Source: Diplolepis rosae
Lineage: Eukaryota; Arthropoda; Insecta; Hymenoptera; Diplolepididae
Direction of reading: 5' to 3'
Assembly (NCBI GenBank): GCA_030998225.1
Contig: JAPYXD010000608.1
Span: 7,470,501-7,534,500 of the forward strand
DNA: 64,000 bases
Position numbers and translations under genes: made by a program. The notes under the pieces were generated by a model. The model searched no databases. It worked only from the letters and a program-made list of their open reading frames with translations, and was not told where the DNA came from. Numbering within the stretch: position 1 is the stretch's first letter; each line of letters starts with the position of its first letter. Positions 1 through 9,007 of the stretch are shown here, piece after piece.

Positions 1-103
1 GAGACTGTTAGCGTTGCTGCCACAGCGTACCTGCTATGCCGTCAGGCAGGTGTCGCATCTCTTCTCTTCAGTATCGGTGCGTGACAACTGATGTGACCGT
101 CTC
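1..103 (-). repeat. Inverted partial copy of the 6605-8637 unit
   Basis: This stretch matches the first 105 bases of the right-hand unit in inverse orientation, including the GACGGCATAGCAGGTACGCT segment. That segment carries the same GGTACGCTG string used as the loop of the iterated hairpins. Only the U3-like start is inside the window; its TATA box and hairpin portion would lie upstream of base 1. Confidence 0.8.
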
Positions 104-360
104 AACGTAACGTATTTATCAACTATCCATGAAAATTTCTCTCAATTATCATAAACTGAATATTCATTCCATACTCATTTGACAAAAAAAATAACAAAAA
201 AAAGAAAATTTTCCAAAATCGCTCAAATTCCTTTTTTTTATCACAAAATGCTTTAAGAATATATCATTGTTTTCATTATTTAGATTTTCATCAAAAATGT
301 TGTAGCAAAGTTGACATGACTTGACTCAATGTGAAATAATCGATAACGAATACACTACAT

Positions 361-882
361 GCCATCTGATCAAATTTGACCCGGACTGGTTGAAAAAACA
401 ACATTTTTATGTATTTTAATACAAATCTTTATTATCGCCTTCAAAATAGAATCCTTTTGAGCCAATACAACATGACGATTTTCAAGCACAATTTTTTTCA
501 CTTTTTCGATGTTATCGTCGTTAACAGAAGTGGATGGACGACTCGCATGAGTCAAGTTTTCTACGACCTCACGACCCTCACTGAATGATTTATACGACTC
601 AAATACTTGCGTTCTCTATAGAGTAGACTCCCAAAAACACTTCTGCAACATTTTCAATGATTCCGTAGCCGTAATTCCATTGGAAACACAAAATTTCAAG
701 CAAACTCGTTGTTCAATTTTTTTTCATGGTAAAAATTGCTAAACAAACTTTTCCCGTCGTAAACCAATGGCTGCCAAACATACACTAATGGACTTCTCCC
801 GCTCAAACTTCACACTTCACCTCTGTCAAAGAACAAGTGCGGTTTAAGTGGACCAGTCCGGATCAAATGTGATCAGATGGTA
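361..882 (-). mobile_element. mariner-like element, internal-deletion derivative with N-terminal transposase relic
   Basis: The ends at 361-390 and 853-880 are inverted copies of about 28 bp (CCATCTGATCA..GGACTGGT). On the minus strand, from about 730 down to 460, the translation shows the mariner/SETMAR-type N-terminal DNA-binding region: a helix-turn-helix reading EQRVCLKFCVSNG, then TQVFESYKSFSEGRE, then SRPSTSVNDDNIEKVKK. Stops and a frame change interrupt it. The catalytic DDE part is absent, so the copy could only have been moved by another element. It lies inside the 104-6604 interior and a TA is present at 881-882. Confidence 0.8.
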
Positions 883-1049
883 TGACAAAAATAAGACGTT
901 CAGAGACGTGGAGAAAAGAAGAATTAATTAAATGACTTAATTTGATAGTTGGGACTACTTAAAGATGGCGCTGAAAACCTTGCGTTAGCTTTGAAAAAAG
1001 GAAATTTAGCAAAAGCAACGAAGTCAAGTGTTTTCCAGAACAGAGAACA
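883..1049. other. Noncoding stretch
   Basis: AT-rich sequence between the mariner derivative and the first relic gene. I see no gene, hairpin or repeat match here. The same holds for 104-360, which is poly-A/T-rich and featureless. Confidence 0.5.
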
Positions 1050-1510
1050 GCATTTTCGAAAATAATTTCATCTCGGTCAAGAACTGTATTTAGTCTATCC
1101 CCAGTAAGAAGGTGGGCATTGAATGGCAATGAAATGTCAAAATCTGGAAAGAAACGGAATCGAGCATGAAACTTTTAAATGCCTCTCAATACTTAGGAAT
1201 TAAAATGCATTCAAAAGTCTTCTAAACGAAGCCTGCAGACCGTCATATTGCACAACACAAACTCATATGCATCGATACAAATAGCTTATTCAACAAAACT
1301 TGAAGAAGTTTACAGTAATATAAAAATTATCTTGGAAAAAATCGAATACAAACAACATAAATGGGAAATTTTTGCAGATTTCAAAGTACTTTCAATGCTT
1401 TTGAAATACAAATCAGGAAATACAACGTATCCTTGTTTCTTTTGCTCATGGGATAGCCGCACAGTGACCGACAAAAATAAATCTTGCCAAACGTATTTTT
1501 TTTAACCACA
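1050..1510 (+). pseudogene. Relic of a high-copy arthropod repeat protein (GDLKV..WDSR type), first part
   Basis: From about 1235 the frame reads VILHNTNSYASIQIAYS, then KLEEVYSNIKIILEKI, then WEIFADFKVLSMLLKYKSGN and YPCFFCSWDSR. This is the order and spacing of a very abundant uncharacterised protein family I know from insect genomes, where the central motif is usually W.ICGDLKV..LL and a C..C..WDSR. The family is repeat-encoded and its biochemical activity is not known to me. The frame closes at 1505 soon after WDSR, and a later part of the same family resumes at about 3581, so the gene has been split. Nearby upstream sequence is degraded. The family match rests on memory of motifs. Confidence 0.6.
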
Positions 1511-2081
1511 AAGAAACTCTAAATTATGTATTATAGTACTTTCTAGGCATCCCAATGAATGAGAATTTCATAATAAATGGGTTTTAAAATTGGTTTGTAG
1601 TAATGAAAAGCAATCACAAAGTAAGCATTTTTCAAACGCATCACATGGACAAAAATGAGGTTCTGTTTGAAAGACGTTATACTTTCTATTGGAATAATTT
1701 GAATAAAATATCGTATAAGCAAGTTAAAGCATACTATCGAAGGATTGGAAAATGAGTCTACTTAGTCCATTTCATGAGCTACAAATAAGATAATACGAAT
1801 CTACTTCCAACCCCTTTCTAATTGTGAACGCTGTCATGTTTAAAGAGATTATGAAAATCCCCGACAAGACGCGGTAAGAAAGGAAATATGTATAGTACAT
1901 AGTCTAGAGTAGACTGCGAGTACATAGAACTTTGATTCAGTTGCGTATTCCTGCGCTTTTTGGAAAAAAAGATTACATTTTTTTCAAAATTCATTTATTT
2001 ATGCATGTTTGCGATTGTTTTACCGATAACCTGCAAAGTTTTACACGTACCTCCAATAAAAATAGGTATTAGAACTCAAGT

Positions 2082-3580
2082 TTGATGTGCATTTTTACAA
2101 TAGCATCCAATATCGAATCAAGAAAATTTCAAAGAAAAGAACTGGTTGAGATATTGCGGAGATCAACTAAGCACGAATTTAAAAGTCTATGTGTAGATCT
2201 CATTGCTCAGATAAAAACTTTACTTCAATTTGAAGGAAGCGACGAAGAATTCAATAAAAATACAAGAAACAAAGATAATTTTTCACGTTTCACTTTTGAT
2301 CATTATAAAAGATGGCAGAAGTCGTCCCGAATACTAGAGAAGATTTTAGAAGATAATGATGAATGGTTGAATAATGAAATGACATTTTTTATCCAAATGC
2401 TTCAAACGGCCTTTATTGAATTAACTTCCTCAACCAAAAGGTCGTCTGAAAATGAGTTTTAGTGAAGGAAGCACCCGTACTAACTACAGAAAAGTTGAAG
2501 AGTTACGTTCATCCACCGACCGTGAACAAAATCTGCTTGCTGCTCAAGTTAGTTTGAGATTAGACAGAAATGAGACAGCAGCTAAAGTCATTCAACAATC
2601 TTCTCAAGGGCCAGAAGGGGAAGTGAGGAATAGTGAGGAAGGAAGTAGATCTAAGCCGAAACAGTGTGTGGAAGATGCACTTTCTATTATCATTGATGCA
2701 CATTTATCATAGGAGCAATACCCAGTTATCAAAAGGATAGTAAAATCCAAAAATATAAATATATTCCCTTCATACGATGATGTCTTGAAAGCTAAAAAAG
2801 AATGTCATTCTGATCCTAAAACCAACAGAATTTTGATACGAGTGCGGAAATAGAATTAAAAAGTTTAATGGATAAAACCGTTTAGAAATTTGAAGGAGAA
2901 TCTGATGGTCATACTTTTCCTTATGGAAACATGTTTCTAGCTGTTTGTGTACCATTACAATTAATATCAGGTAATGCTACTTGTGATGACAGAATAATAC
3001 TCTGACAGAAACCACGTCCATCCTCTACATGTTATTGTAAACCTATTTTTCTTTACTTCATGAAGGAAACTACAGAAAATACTCTAAAATTAAAAGAAAG
3101 GATTTACAAGCAAAGTCATGATCTACGTCCTTCTTTGTATGATATCAATGAAAACACGTTGCTGTAATTTATCATATATTATTTACAATGATAGATGAAA
3201 AGGTTTGCAATTCAATTACATCGACTACCAGTCAGGGGTGTGACATATGTGGCACTTAACCGAGGGGAATGAACAACATTGACTGTGTTCGTGGGACACT
3301 TATTGATATTTTTATATATAATATATTTTATAATTTTTTATATATTGAAGTTTGGTCTGTCGACTCTTCACACTTGGATACGGTTCTTTGAGTGCCTATT
3401 ACACGTACCTTGTAGGCTTCTGATCCAGAAATGGAAAGAGCGAGGAGATGGAGATAAGTTACTCTATCAAGTGATTTTTATTTGAAGAAGCTCAGGGAGC
3501 TTGTAACAAAGATTTCCAGGCTATTAGAGAGCATCATTCTCGAAAATTTTTGAGAAAAAACACCATTGAAGATGTGTTAC
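2082..3580 (+). pseudogene. RAG1/Transib-like DDE transposase relic (inferred), with stops and an internal deletion
   Basis: Decayed coding sequence in several frames. Two ORFs (2082-2462 and 2452-2712) overlap by 11 bases and look like one N-terminal region with a shift. Later pieces read YDDVLKAKKECHSD (2778), VPLQLISGNATCDDR (2950), MIDEKVCNSITSTTSQGCD followed by ICGT (3190), FGLSTLHTWIRFFE (3345) and EEAQGACNKDFQAIREHH (3487). These match, in order, an arthropod repeat family with a CxxC finger (C.ICG) and an acidic SEEA..A.NK motif. That motif resembles the neighbourhood of the last catalytic glutamate of RAG1/Transib enzymes. The stretch between the WIRFFE motif and EEAQ, roughly 190 residues in relatives, is missing. 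Stops occur at 2849, 3015 and 3260. The protein family is fairly clear; the RAG1 link is inference. Confidence 0.5.
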
Positions 3581-4065
3581 ATCCATTAGTAAAGACATCA
3601 AAAGTCCTCTTTCCATCTCGTCGTATTAATTTGAGTCTCATGAAATTGAAATTAGAGATATTTGATAGACCTTAAATTCGACAGCTATTAAAAGACGATG
3701 CTTTTGCAACTAAAATAACCGCAACTGAGAAAAAAGCATAGCTCTATTTCAAAGGTGTTGTTGAACGATTCCCGGTAAACTCTAAAAGTCCAGAGTGGAA
3801 AAAAAATATTTCGAGAATGGTCGATAGTTTCAAAAAATTGGAGTGTTTAATGAATTTGAAGCTCCATTCTATGGATTCTCTTCTTCAATACTTCCCTGAC
3901 AATCTTGGGTCTACAGTGAAAAACAGGGTCAAAGGTTCCATCGAAGTATTAAAGTGATGGAACAACGATATAAAGGAAGATGAGATCGAAATATGATGGC
4001 AGACTACTTGTTCGACGTTGAAAAGAGATTTGCCTGAGGAAAATGTTCAAAAAGGGAAATTCTGC
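3581..4065 (+). pseudogene. Relic of the WDSR-type repeat protein, C-terminal part
   Basis: Right after the RAG1-like piece the translation switches to the remainder of the family seen at 1050-1510: HPLVKTSKVLFPS, INLSLMKLK, then LKLHSMDSLLQYFPDNLG near 3870, and, after a frame change, RFHRSIKVMEQRYKGR, a TGA stop, and DRNMMADY (3935-4010). In relatives these are the PLV..K.LLPPLHIKLGLMK, ..HSHL.FFPENLGD and GERFHQDI..ME.RY.G.W...MMADY segments. So the gene is interrupted between WDSR and PLV by the 2082-3580 material. At least two stops and one frame change make it non-functional. Confidence 0.55.
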
Positions 4066-4104
4066 TACGAAGGTCTTTTGAATACAAAAGAGTACGTTAT
4101 AATG

Positions 4105-4480
4105 AAATGAAAATCTGTCCGCTTCGCGCTCCATCTTATACTCTTCGCATACATTCAAGTTTATTTCTTGTAATTTGATACTGAAGCTCAAGTCACTTTC
4201 ATAATATTGTAGACGTGATTTGCATTTTCTCACAGCTATTCAAGTACTATAATTTTGCATTTCAATTCTTATTACGTATCTCACATATGTTGGTTAAAAA
4301 GTGGTATTCTTGATTTGCAAAAGTGTTTTTGAAATCAAACCATCAAACATACAAGAAAAACATTATTTTTAATGAACAAAGTATTAAGCTGTCGAAAAAT
4401 AATACTTTTAATAATGTTTTTTGCAATAGAATTTTGTCTGACTATCGCAACCACTGCTGATACGAGCAACTAATATTTGC
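4105..4480 (+). repeat. R1 repeat, internally deleted copy
   Basis: Starts with AAAATCTGTCCGCTTCGCGCT, the same left end as the full R1 copies at 14222 and 43856. It then has the shared TTCGCATACATTCAAGTTTAT block and resumes with the TCTCACATATGTTGGTTAAA block near 4280. The GC-rich palindromic part and most of the middle are missing. The right limit is vague. Confidence 0.6.
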
Positions 4481-4992
4481 CGAGAAAGTGCAGTTCTCTA
4501 TTTTTCAACCAAAAACAAACTCAAAACTATGAGGGAAACTACATTAAGAACCACATGGGAGGCTATGTTGTAATTTGAGCCCAGATCATATAAATGTAGT
4601 TTCTCATGCGGCTTTGTATGCTCAATGTCTTTTATATTCTCATCATATGAGGAGGTGCACTCAGAAAAAAGATTTGATTGAATGAAACAAAATAATTTGC
4701 TTGGAAGAATTTTCTTGATTAAAAAAAAAGAAAAATTTTGCAAAACATGCATTAAAGAAGTACTTCGAGTCCCTGTAAAGCGGTAGTAAGGACGTCCATT
4801 TACGACCGGCGTTTTCATATTGTATCTGTTTTCGTTCCTTAGATCCTACTTTCGTTCCTCACGTCCGCTGAACAGATATATATTATTTAAATTAAATAAA
4901 ATTTGTTTAATTTAAACAAAATATCTTTGGGCTAAAATATTATTCGTTCGAATCAAATAAATTTTTTTTCAAAACAAATTATTGCATTCGTA
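4481..4992. other. Noncoding stretch
   Basis: No gene recognised. The open frames here lack codon character and known motifs. There is a run of alternating TTTAAAT/ATTTAAA palindromes at 4885-4925. Confidence 0.5.
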
Positions 4993-6513
4993 CAAGGTGT
5001 CCCAAAAGTAGTTGCTGAAACCAATCGACTGTCATTATTTAGTGTTTGCAGTTTTTCAGAAAACATGAATAGCGTTTGAAAGAGAAAAGATGCAAGTTTT
5101 ATTTGAGTATATGTACAAACGGGCGCTTTTGTATAGAGATATTTCATTAATTAAAAAAAGTGAAACATTTACAGAGGTCAACGGTAAATATTTACAAAAT
5201 GAGAACCATTAGAGCCAGAACAAAATTCAATCCTGTTACGAAAACTGTTAAAAACTTTTTCTAAAATCTCGCTTGTGATGCCATTCACGGTTTTCTTAAT
5301 TGTGCGCACCAAATCATCTACAGTTTGAGGACTCTCAGCATAGCAATGATCTTTGATATAGCCCCAAAGGAAAAAATCACAAGGGTTCAAATACGGTGAA
5401 TATGGTGGCCATTCTAATCCCCCTCGTGCAAATTTAGGGTACCCAAGACCGATGACTTGAGCATCATAAACTTTATGTAGTGCCTCAAAAACCTTCTAGG
5501 TCCGGTGTGGCACCGCTCCGTCTTGCATGAAGTGAAAATTCTTCACCAAACCTCTTTTCTTTGTATAAGGAAAGAATTTAGTTTCCAGAAGATTTTTGTA
5601 AGTCCTGGCAGTGACCGAAGATTCCAAAAATTGAAGGTAAATTTCTTTTATAGAGATTGCTGCCCATGGTGGAACCTTCTATGGGTGCAAAGCTTTTGAT
5701 TTGGAGACATTTGGATTTTCTGATCCCCAAAATCGATAATTTTGCTTGTTAACATAGCCATTCAAATAAAAATATGCTTCGTCTGTAAAACTGATCAATT
5801 TTTCATCAAGTTCTCTGTCTTTAAACATTCCAGTTATCGTTTTGCAAGATTTAACACGTCCCATAGAACGTTCGGATAACAGCTGAAGAGAATTTATTTT
5901 ATACGGATGCATGTTCAAAAAATGTTTTAAAATCCTATGTAGTGATGTTTTAGATATTTTCAAGGCTTGAGCAGCTTTCCGAATTGCCGCATTTGGATTA
6001 ACCTTGAAATAGTCTTTAATTCTCTCGACATTTTCATCTGTGGTCACTGATACGGGTCGGCCTGATACATCGTGTCTGCGGTCTTGTTGAGTTCCATATT
6101 CGATGAAATTATCTATAACTCTATAAAAAATATAATAAAAAGACACTTATGTAACAATAAAAATGACAAAAAGTGTCTTGCCACTGGCTGACGCAATACA
6201 TGTAAATATGTGCATAATACGTTCTCGCCTTTCAAGAGTATTTTCGCTCGCAACTCTGTGAGTATTCCATACTTAGCACGAAATCCCCTATAAGCATCAC
6301 TATACACTTTTCCTCTAGAAAATAGGCACTCAGGATAAACTTTTTCTTCCGTCGTAAGGTCACTCATCTTGACTCAAACTTTGTTGCTTCTGAGAAGGCT
6401 AGGATAAAACTGCAGGGTTTCAGGTATGCTAACCTCAAAAGTACAGCCACTACTTAAATTGTAAAGGGGGAAAATATACATTTAGTTTCAGCAACTCGTT
6501 TTGGGACTCTCTG
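4993..6513 (-). mobile_element. Tc1/mariner-superfamily element, complete ends, decayed transposase
   Basis: The left end (AGGTGTCCCAAAAGTAGTTG, then CTGAAAC) and the right end (GTTTCAGCAACTCGTTTTGG then GACTCTCT) are inverted repeats of about 28 bp. TA flanks both sides (4991-4992 and 6514-6515), the target site of this superfamily. Length is 1521 bp, normal for the family. It sits inside the 104-6604 interior, about 90 bp from the right inverted arm. Confidence 0.88.
5178..6367 (-). pseudogene. Tc1/mariner-type transposase pseudogene
   Basis: Read on the minus strand. N-terminus at 6367 is MSDLTTEEKVYPECLFSRGK, the helix-turn-helix start of a common insect transposase family. After a frame change the ORF 6146-5679 carries GRPVSVTTDENVERIKDYF, a second DNA-binding part (ISKTSLHRILKH) and the first catalytic region SFTDEAYFYLNGYVNKQN followed by FWGSENP. 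A last frame, 5390-5178, has NPCDFFLWGYIKDHCY, the region of the third catalytic aspartate, and the C-terminus. Sequence around 5505-5680 is frame-broken, so the middle catalytic region is not readable in one frame. The product would have cut and pasted the element at TA sites; this copy cannot. Confidence 0.85.
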
Positions 6514-6758
6514 TATATGGTCAAAGATACTATTTATTTGATTTAAGATTGTATGTAAAAAAATCGATCTCTGGTAGACTTTTACGGAAAACGGAAAAAA
6601 CTTTGAGACGGTCACATCAGCTGTCACGCACCACTACTAAAGGCAAGAGATGCGACACCTGCCTGACGGCATAGCAGGTACGCTGTGGCAGCAACTCTAA
6701 CAGTCTCCGCTAGGGTCGCACCGCGACTCTGTCCACAGTCAACCCGAACCCGTCAGTC

Positions 6759-6795
6759 TATAAGCAGGCGTAATAGATCTCCCAGAATCACTTCG
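6759..6795 (+). promoter_or_regulatory. Core promoter: TATA box plus initiator
   Basis: TATAAG at 6759-6764 is followed by TCACTT with its A at 6790, so the TATA box begins 31 bases upstream of the initiator A, the canonical insect spacing. It lies upstream of the hairpin array and would drive transcription through it. Confidence 0.45.
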
Positions 6796-6879
6796 GTCAG
6801 ACTCTCAGTCTGGAATTCTGCCGTCTAGAAGAAGCAGCCAAAGGGCCATCGAGGAAAGAGAATAGTTGGTGATTATTTT

Positions 6880-7220
6880 GCTGAGTGACTCTAGGTACGC
6901 TGCCTAGGCTCTAGAGCACTCATTACATTTTAAAATTTTCTTTAAATTATACTACTCTCTGGGTACGCTGCCCAGGCTCCAGAAAGTAGTAAAAACGCAA
7001 TATATCTTTGGGTACGCCACCTAGGCTCCTCAGATACACCGCATTTATCTTATCTTGCATCCCTTTCTGGGTACGCTCCCAGGCTCTAGAAAGAGATCAA
7101 GTGGCAACGTACATTGTTGGGCACGTCACCCAGGCTCCAATAAATGACGTGCTAAAGTCTTTTCTTTTTTTTGTAACTCTCACTCTGGGCACGCTGCCCA
7201 GGCTCCAGTGTGAGAGCGTC
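6880..7220 (+). repeat. Six iterated stem-loops with shared core and covarying stems
   Basis: A core close to GGGTACGCTGCCCAGGCTC occurs at about 6892, 6960, 7010, 7069, 7120 and 7186. Flanks differ in every unit but stay complementary: TGAGTG/CACTCA with CTCTAG/CTAGAG; ACTACT/AGTAGT with TCTGG/CCAGA; ATCT/AGAT; CTTTCT/AGAAAG; ACGT/ACGT with CATT/AATG and TTGG/CCAA; CTCTCAC/GTGTGAGAG. Inside, an inner hairpin (CTGGG..CCCAG) competes for the same 5' arm as the outer stem, so each unit can fold in two exclusive ways. Spacing is 50-70 bp. Kept pairing with changed sequence argues for structure-level selection or structure-templated origin. Confidence 0.8.
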
Positions 7221-7420
7221 TTTCAACCAAGTGAGCTTAGTCTATTCGATAAAACTGGTGATACGGCTACATTTAATTTCGGGGTTCACCCCTATAGCGA
7301 GAGCAGCGCTATCTGCTCACCTTCCACAAACTATATCAGTGTGTACTACGAAACTGCATTACCGACGGTAAAACTCAACGATAAAAGTGAGACTGATCTG
7401 ACTTAGATTATTCATACCTC

Positions 7421-8420
7421 GATACTAGCGTCATCCGTAGGAACTATTAGCAAAACTGTTAGAAGGATATACTTGTTTCTATTGATGAATTAGTTTTTAA
7501 GAGAACCGACTGAGTAGGATAATCCTTGATCTTATTGAAATACCAGCGCCACCTACATTATTGGATACTGCTTAAAACATATATTTCTTTTCTGTTATTT
7601 TGCAGGCGTGGGCGACCGAGCAACACGAATGATTTCTATTATTCTGTTTCAGCTTCGCGATACCAGCGACATCTATTGTTATAAGTGGATAAAGATTGTT
7701 AGGAATATTTTCTTTAGTAATTTCAAAGGTGTAAGGGCAATAGTACAACACGAGTGATTGAAATTATCTCTATGTATTAATTGTATTAGTGCGGCGTCAG
7801 CGCCATCTACATTTACGAATCATTAAGTTTGTTTATAATATTTTTCCTTGTTAATTTGGAAGCACATTGGCGATTGCGCAACGCTAGTGACTCAAATTAT
7901 TTCATTTATTATCGCGACGTCAGCGCTACCTATGATTACTAATTAATAAAAACTGTTTAAAACACATTTCGCTAACCATTTCCGAAATGCGCTAATTACC
8001 TAGTAACGCGAGTAATTGATATTATTTTACATTGCGACATCAGCGCCATCTATGTTCACAAATTGTTACAATTTGCTTATGGTTTGTTTCTCTAGTTGTC
8101 TTGGAAGTACGTTAGTGATCGTGCAACGCTAGTCATTTAAACTATCCACATTAGTTATCGCGACACCGGCGCCCTCTACGTATACGAAGTTTTAAAGTTG
8201 CTTAAGGTATGTTTCTATGATTATCACATTAGTTATCGCGACACCGGTACCATCTACGTGTACAAAGTGTTAAAGATAGCTTAAGATATGTTTCTATGAT
8301 TATCACATTAGTTATCGCGACACTGGCGCCATCTACGTGTACAAATTGTTAATGATTGCTTAAGATATGTTTCTATGATTATCACCTATTTTATCGCGAC
8401 ACCGGCGCTATTAAACCCTT
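7421..8420 (+). repeat. About 120-bp tandem repeat array with a 79-bp contracted subfamily
   Basis: A CGCGACACCGGCGCCATCTA-like block recurs at about 7421, 7541, 7661, 7796, 7918, 8038, 8161, 8239, 8318 and 8398. The first seven are spaced 120-135 bp apart. The last intervals are 78-80 bp because the segment with GGAAGTACGTTAGTGATCGT and its CAACGC neighbour has been lost. The 79-bp units are the most alike, so they are the newest amplification. Several units keep GCGCCATCTA, whose complement TAGATGGCGC resembles the CTCF core. Confidence 0.85.
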
Positions 8421-8587
8421 TCGTAATACTCAGCTTCAGTGCCGTTAGCGCCACTCAGTATTAGTCCATAAACAACGGGCTGTGACACTTAAGGTGCAAG
8501 GTGACGTCACACCTAACAAGCGCCATCAGCCGTCGAAATAGGAATCAAAGTTACTTAGGTAACTCTCCGATGTACATAGATTTAAAA

Positions 8588-8593
8588 AATAAA
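8588..8593 (+). terminator. Polyadenylation signal AATAAA
   Basis: AATAAA lies 44 bases before the end of the unit, followed by a T-rich stretch. It is consistent with transcripts starting near 6790 and ending just after the satellite array. Confidence 0.4.
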
Positions 8594-8637
8594 GACTACT
8601 TTATTACATTAAAAGACTCCTACTAATTCTTCCACAC

Positions 8638-9007
8638 CTTTGGGTCCACAAATATTATTTAAATAAACTAAATTAAATTAAGGACAATATCTTGCTTTTA
8701 TAGCAAATATCTACTAACAAACAATCAGACATACGTATTATCTAGTGTTTTATTATCCAATGAAAACGAGAGTCATGAGGCCATAGACCAATCACAGCTC
8801 ATCATACATTTGTGAAATACTCCTCGTTAAAAAGAGTAATAATTGTTAAAATTATCGGAAATCTGCAAATAACTAACAAAATCTCCCTTCTCACGGCTTC
8901 CGAGTACCTTCCGATTCCAATAATCCCTTGAAGACAATAATACTGACGAAAAATCGGAGTCCTTGCGATTCCTCACATTTTCATCAACGTACAATTCAAA
9001 ATAGTAC
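8638..9007. other. Noncoding stretch with CCAAT motifs
   Basis: No coding signal that I trust. ATCCAATGA (8757) and GACCAATCA (8786) are two CCAAT-type motifs 30 bp apart. They could belong to a promoter, but no gene follows. Confidence 0.4.

Larger units (their letters stand above)
1..8637. mobile_element. Foldback-like composite with long inverted arms (left arm cut by window edge)
   Basis: Bases 1-103 are the reverse complement of 6605-6709 with only a few differences. Both copies stop matching at the same base, immediately outside a GAGACGG end, so this is a real inner boundary. The right copy runs outward to about 8637 and holds hairpins plus a tandem array; the left copy runs off the window. 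The 6.5-kb interior contains several transposon relics. One reading is a foldback-type transposon with inverted arms of about 2 kb made of repeats. The alternative is two independent, oppositely oriented insertions of the same unit: the right one is flanked by CTTT on both sides (6601-6604 and 8638-8641), which could be a 4-bp target duplication. The outer end of the left arm is not visible, so the choice is open. Confidence 0.45.
6605..8637 (+). other. Noncoding transcription-unit-like module: promoter, covarying hairpins, satellite, poly(A) signal
   Basis: The unit begins at the GAGACGG boundary shared with the inverted copy at 103. In order it holds a TATA box and initiator (6759-6795), six stem-loops with one core (6880-7220), further small hairpins (7277-7320), ten degenerate tandem repeats (7421-8420) and AATAAA (8588-8593), and it ends near ACACC at 8637. 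No long ORF is credible; the 132-codon frame at 7008-7406 simply runs through the hairpins. It could be a solo LTR with a very long R region, the arm of a foldback transposon, or a structured noncoding RNA gene. No primer-binding site or TG..CA ends are convincing. Confidence 0.5.

Noticed and set aside
6880..7220. Hammerhead or other known self-cleaving ribozyme
   Set aside because: No CUGAUGA/GAAA core or other catalytic signature I know is present in the units.
7008..7406. 132-codon plus-strand frame across the hairpin array
   Set aside because: It is made of the hairpin repeats themselves, has no domain, and the repeats change length in non-multiples of three; treated as chance.
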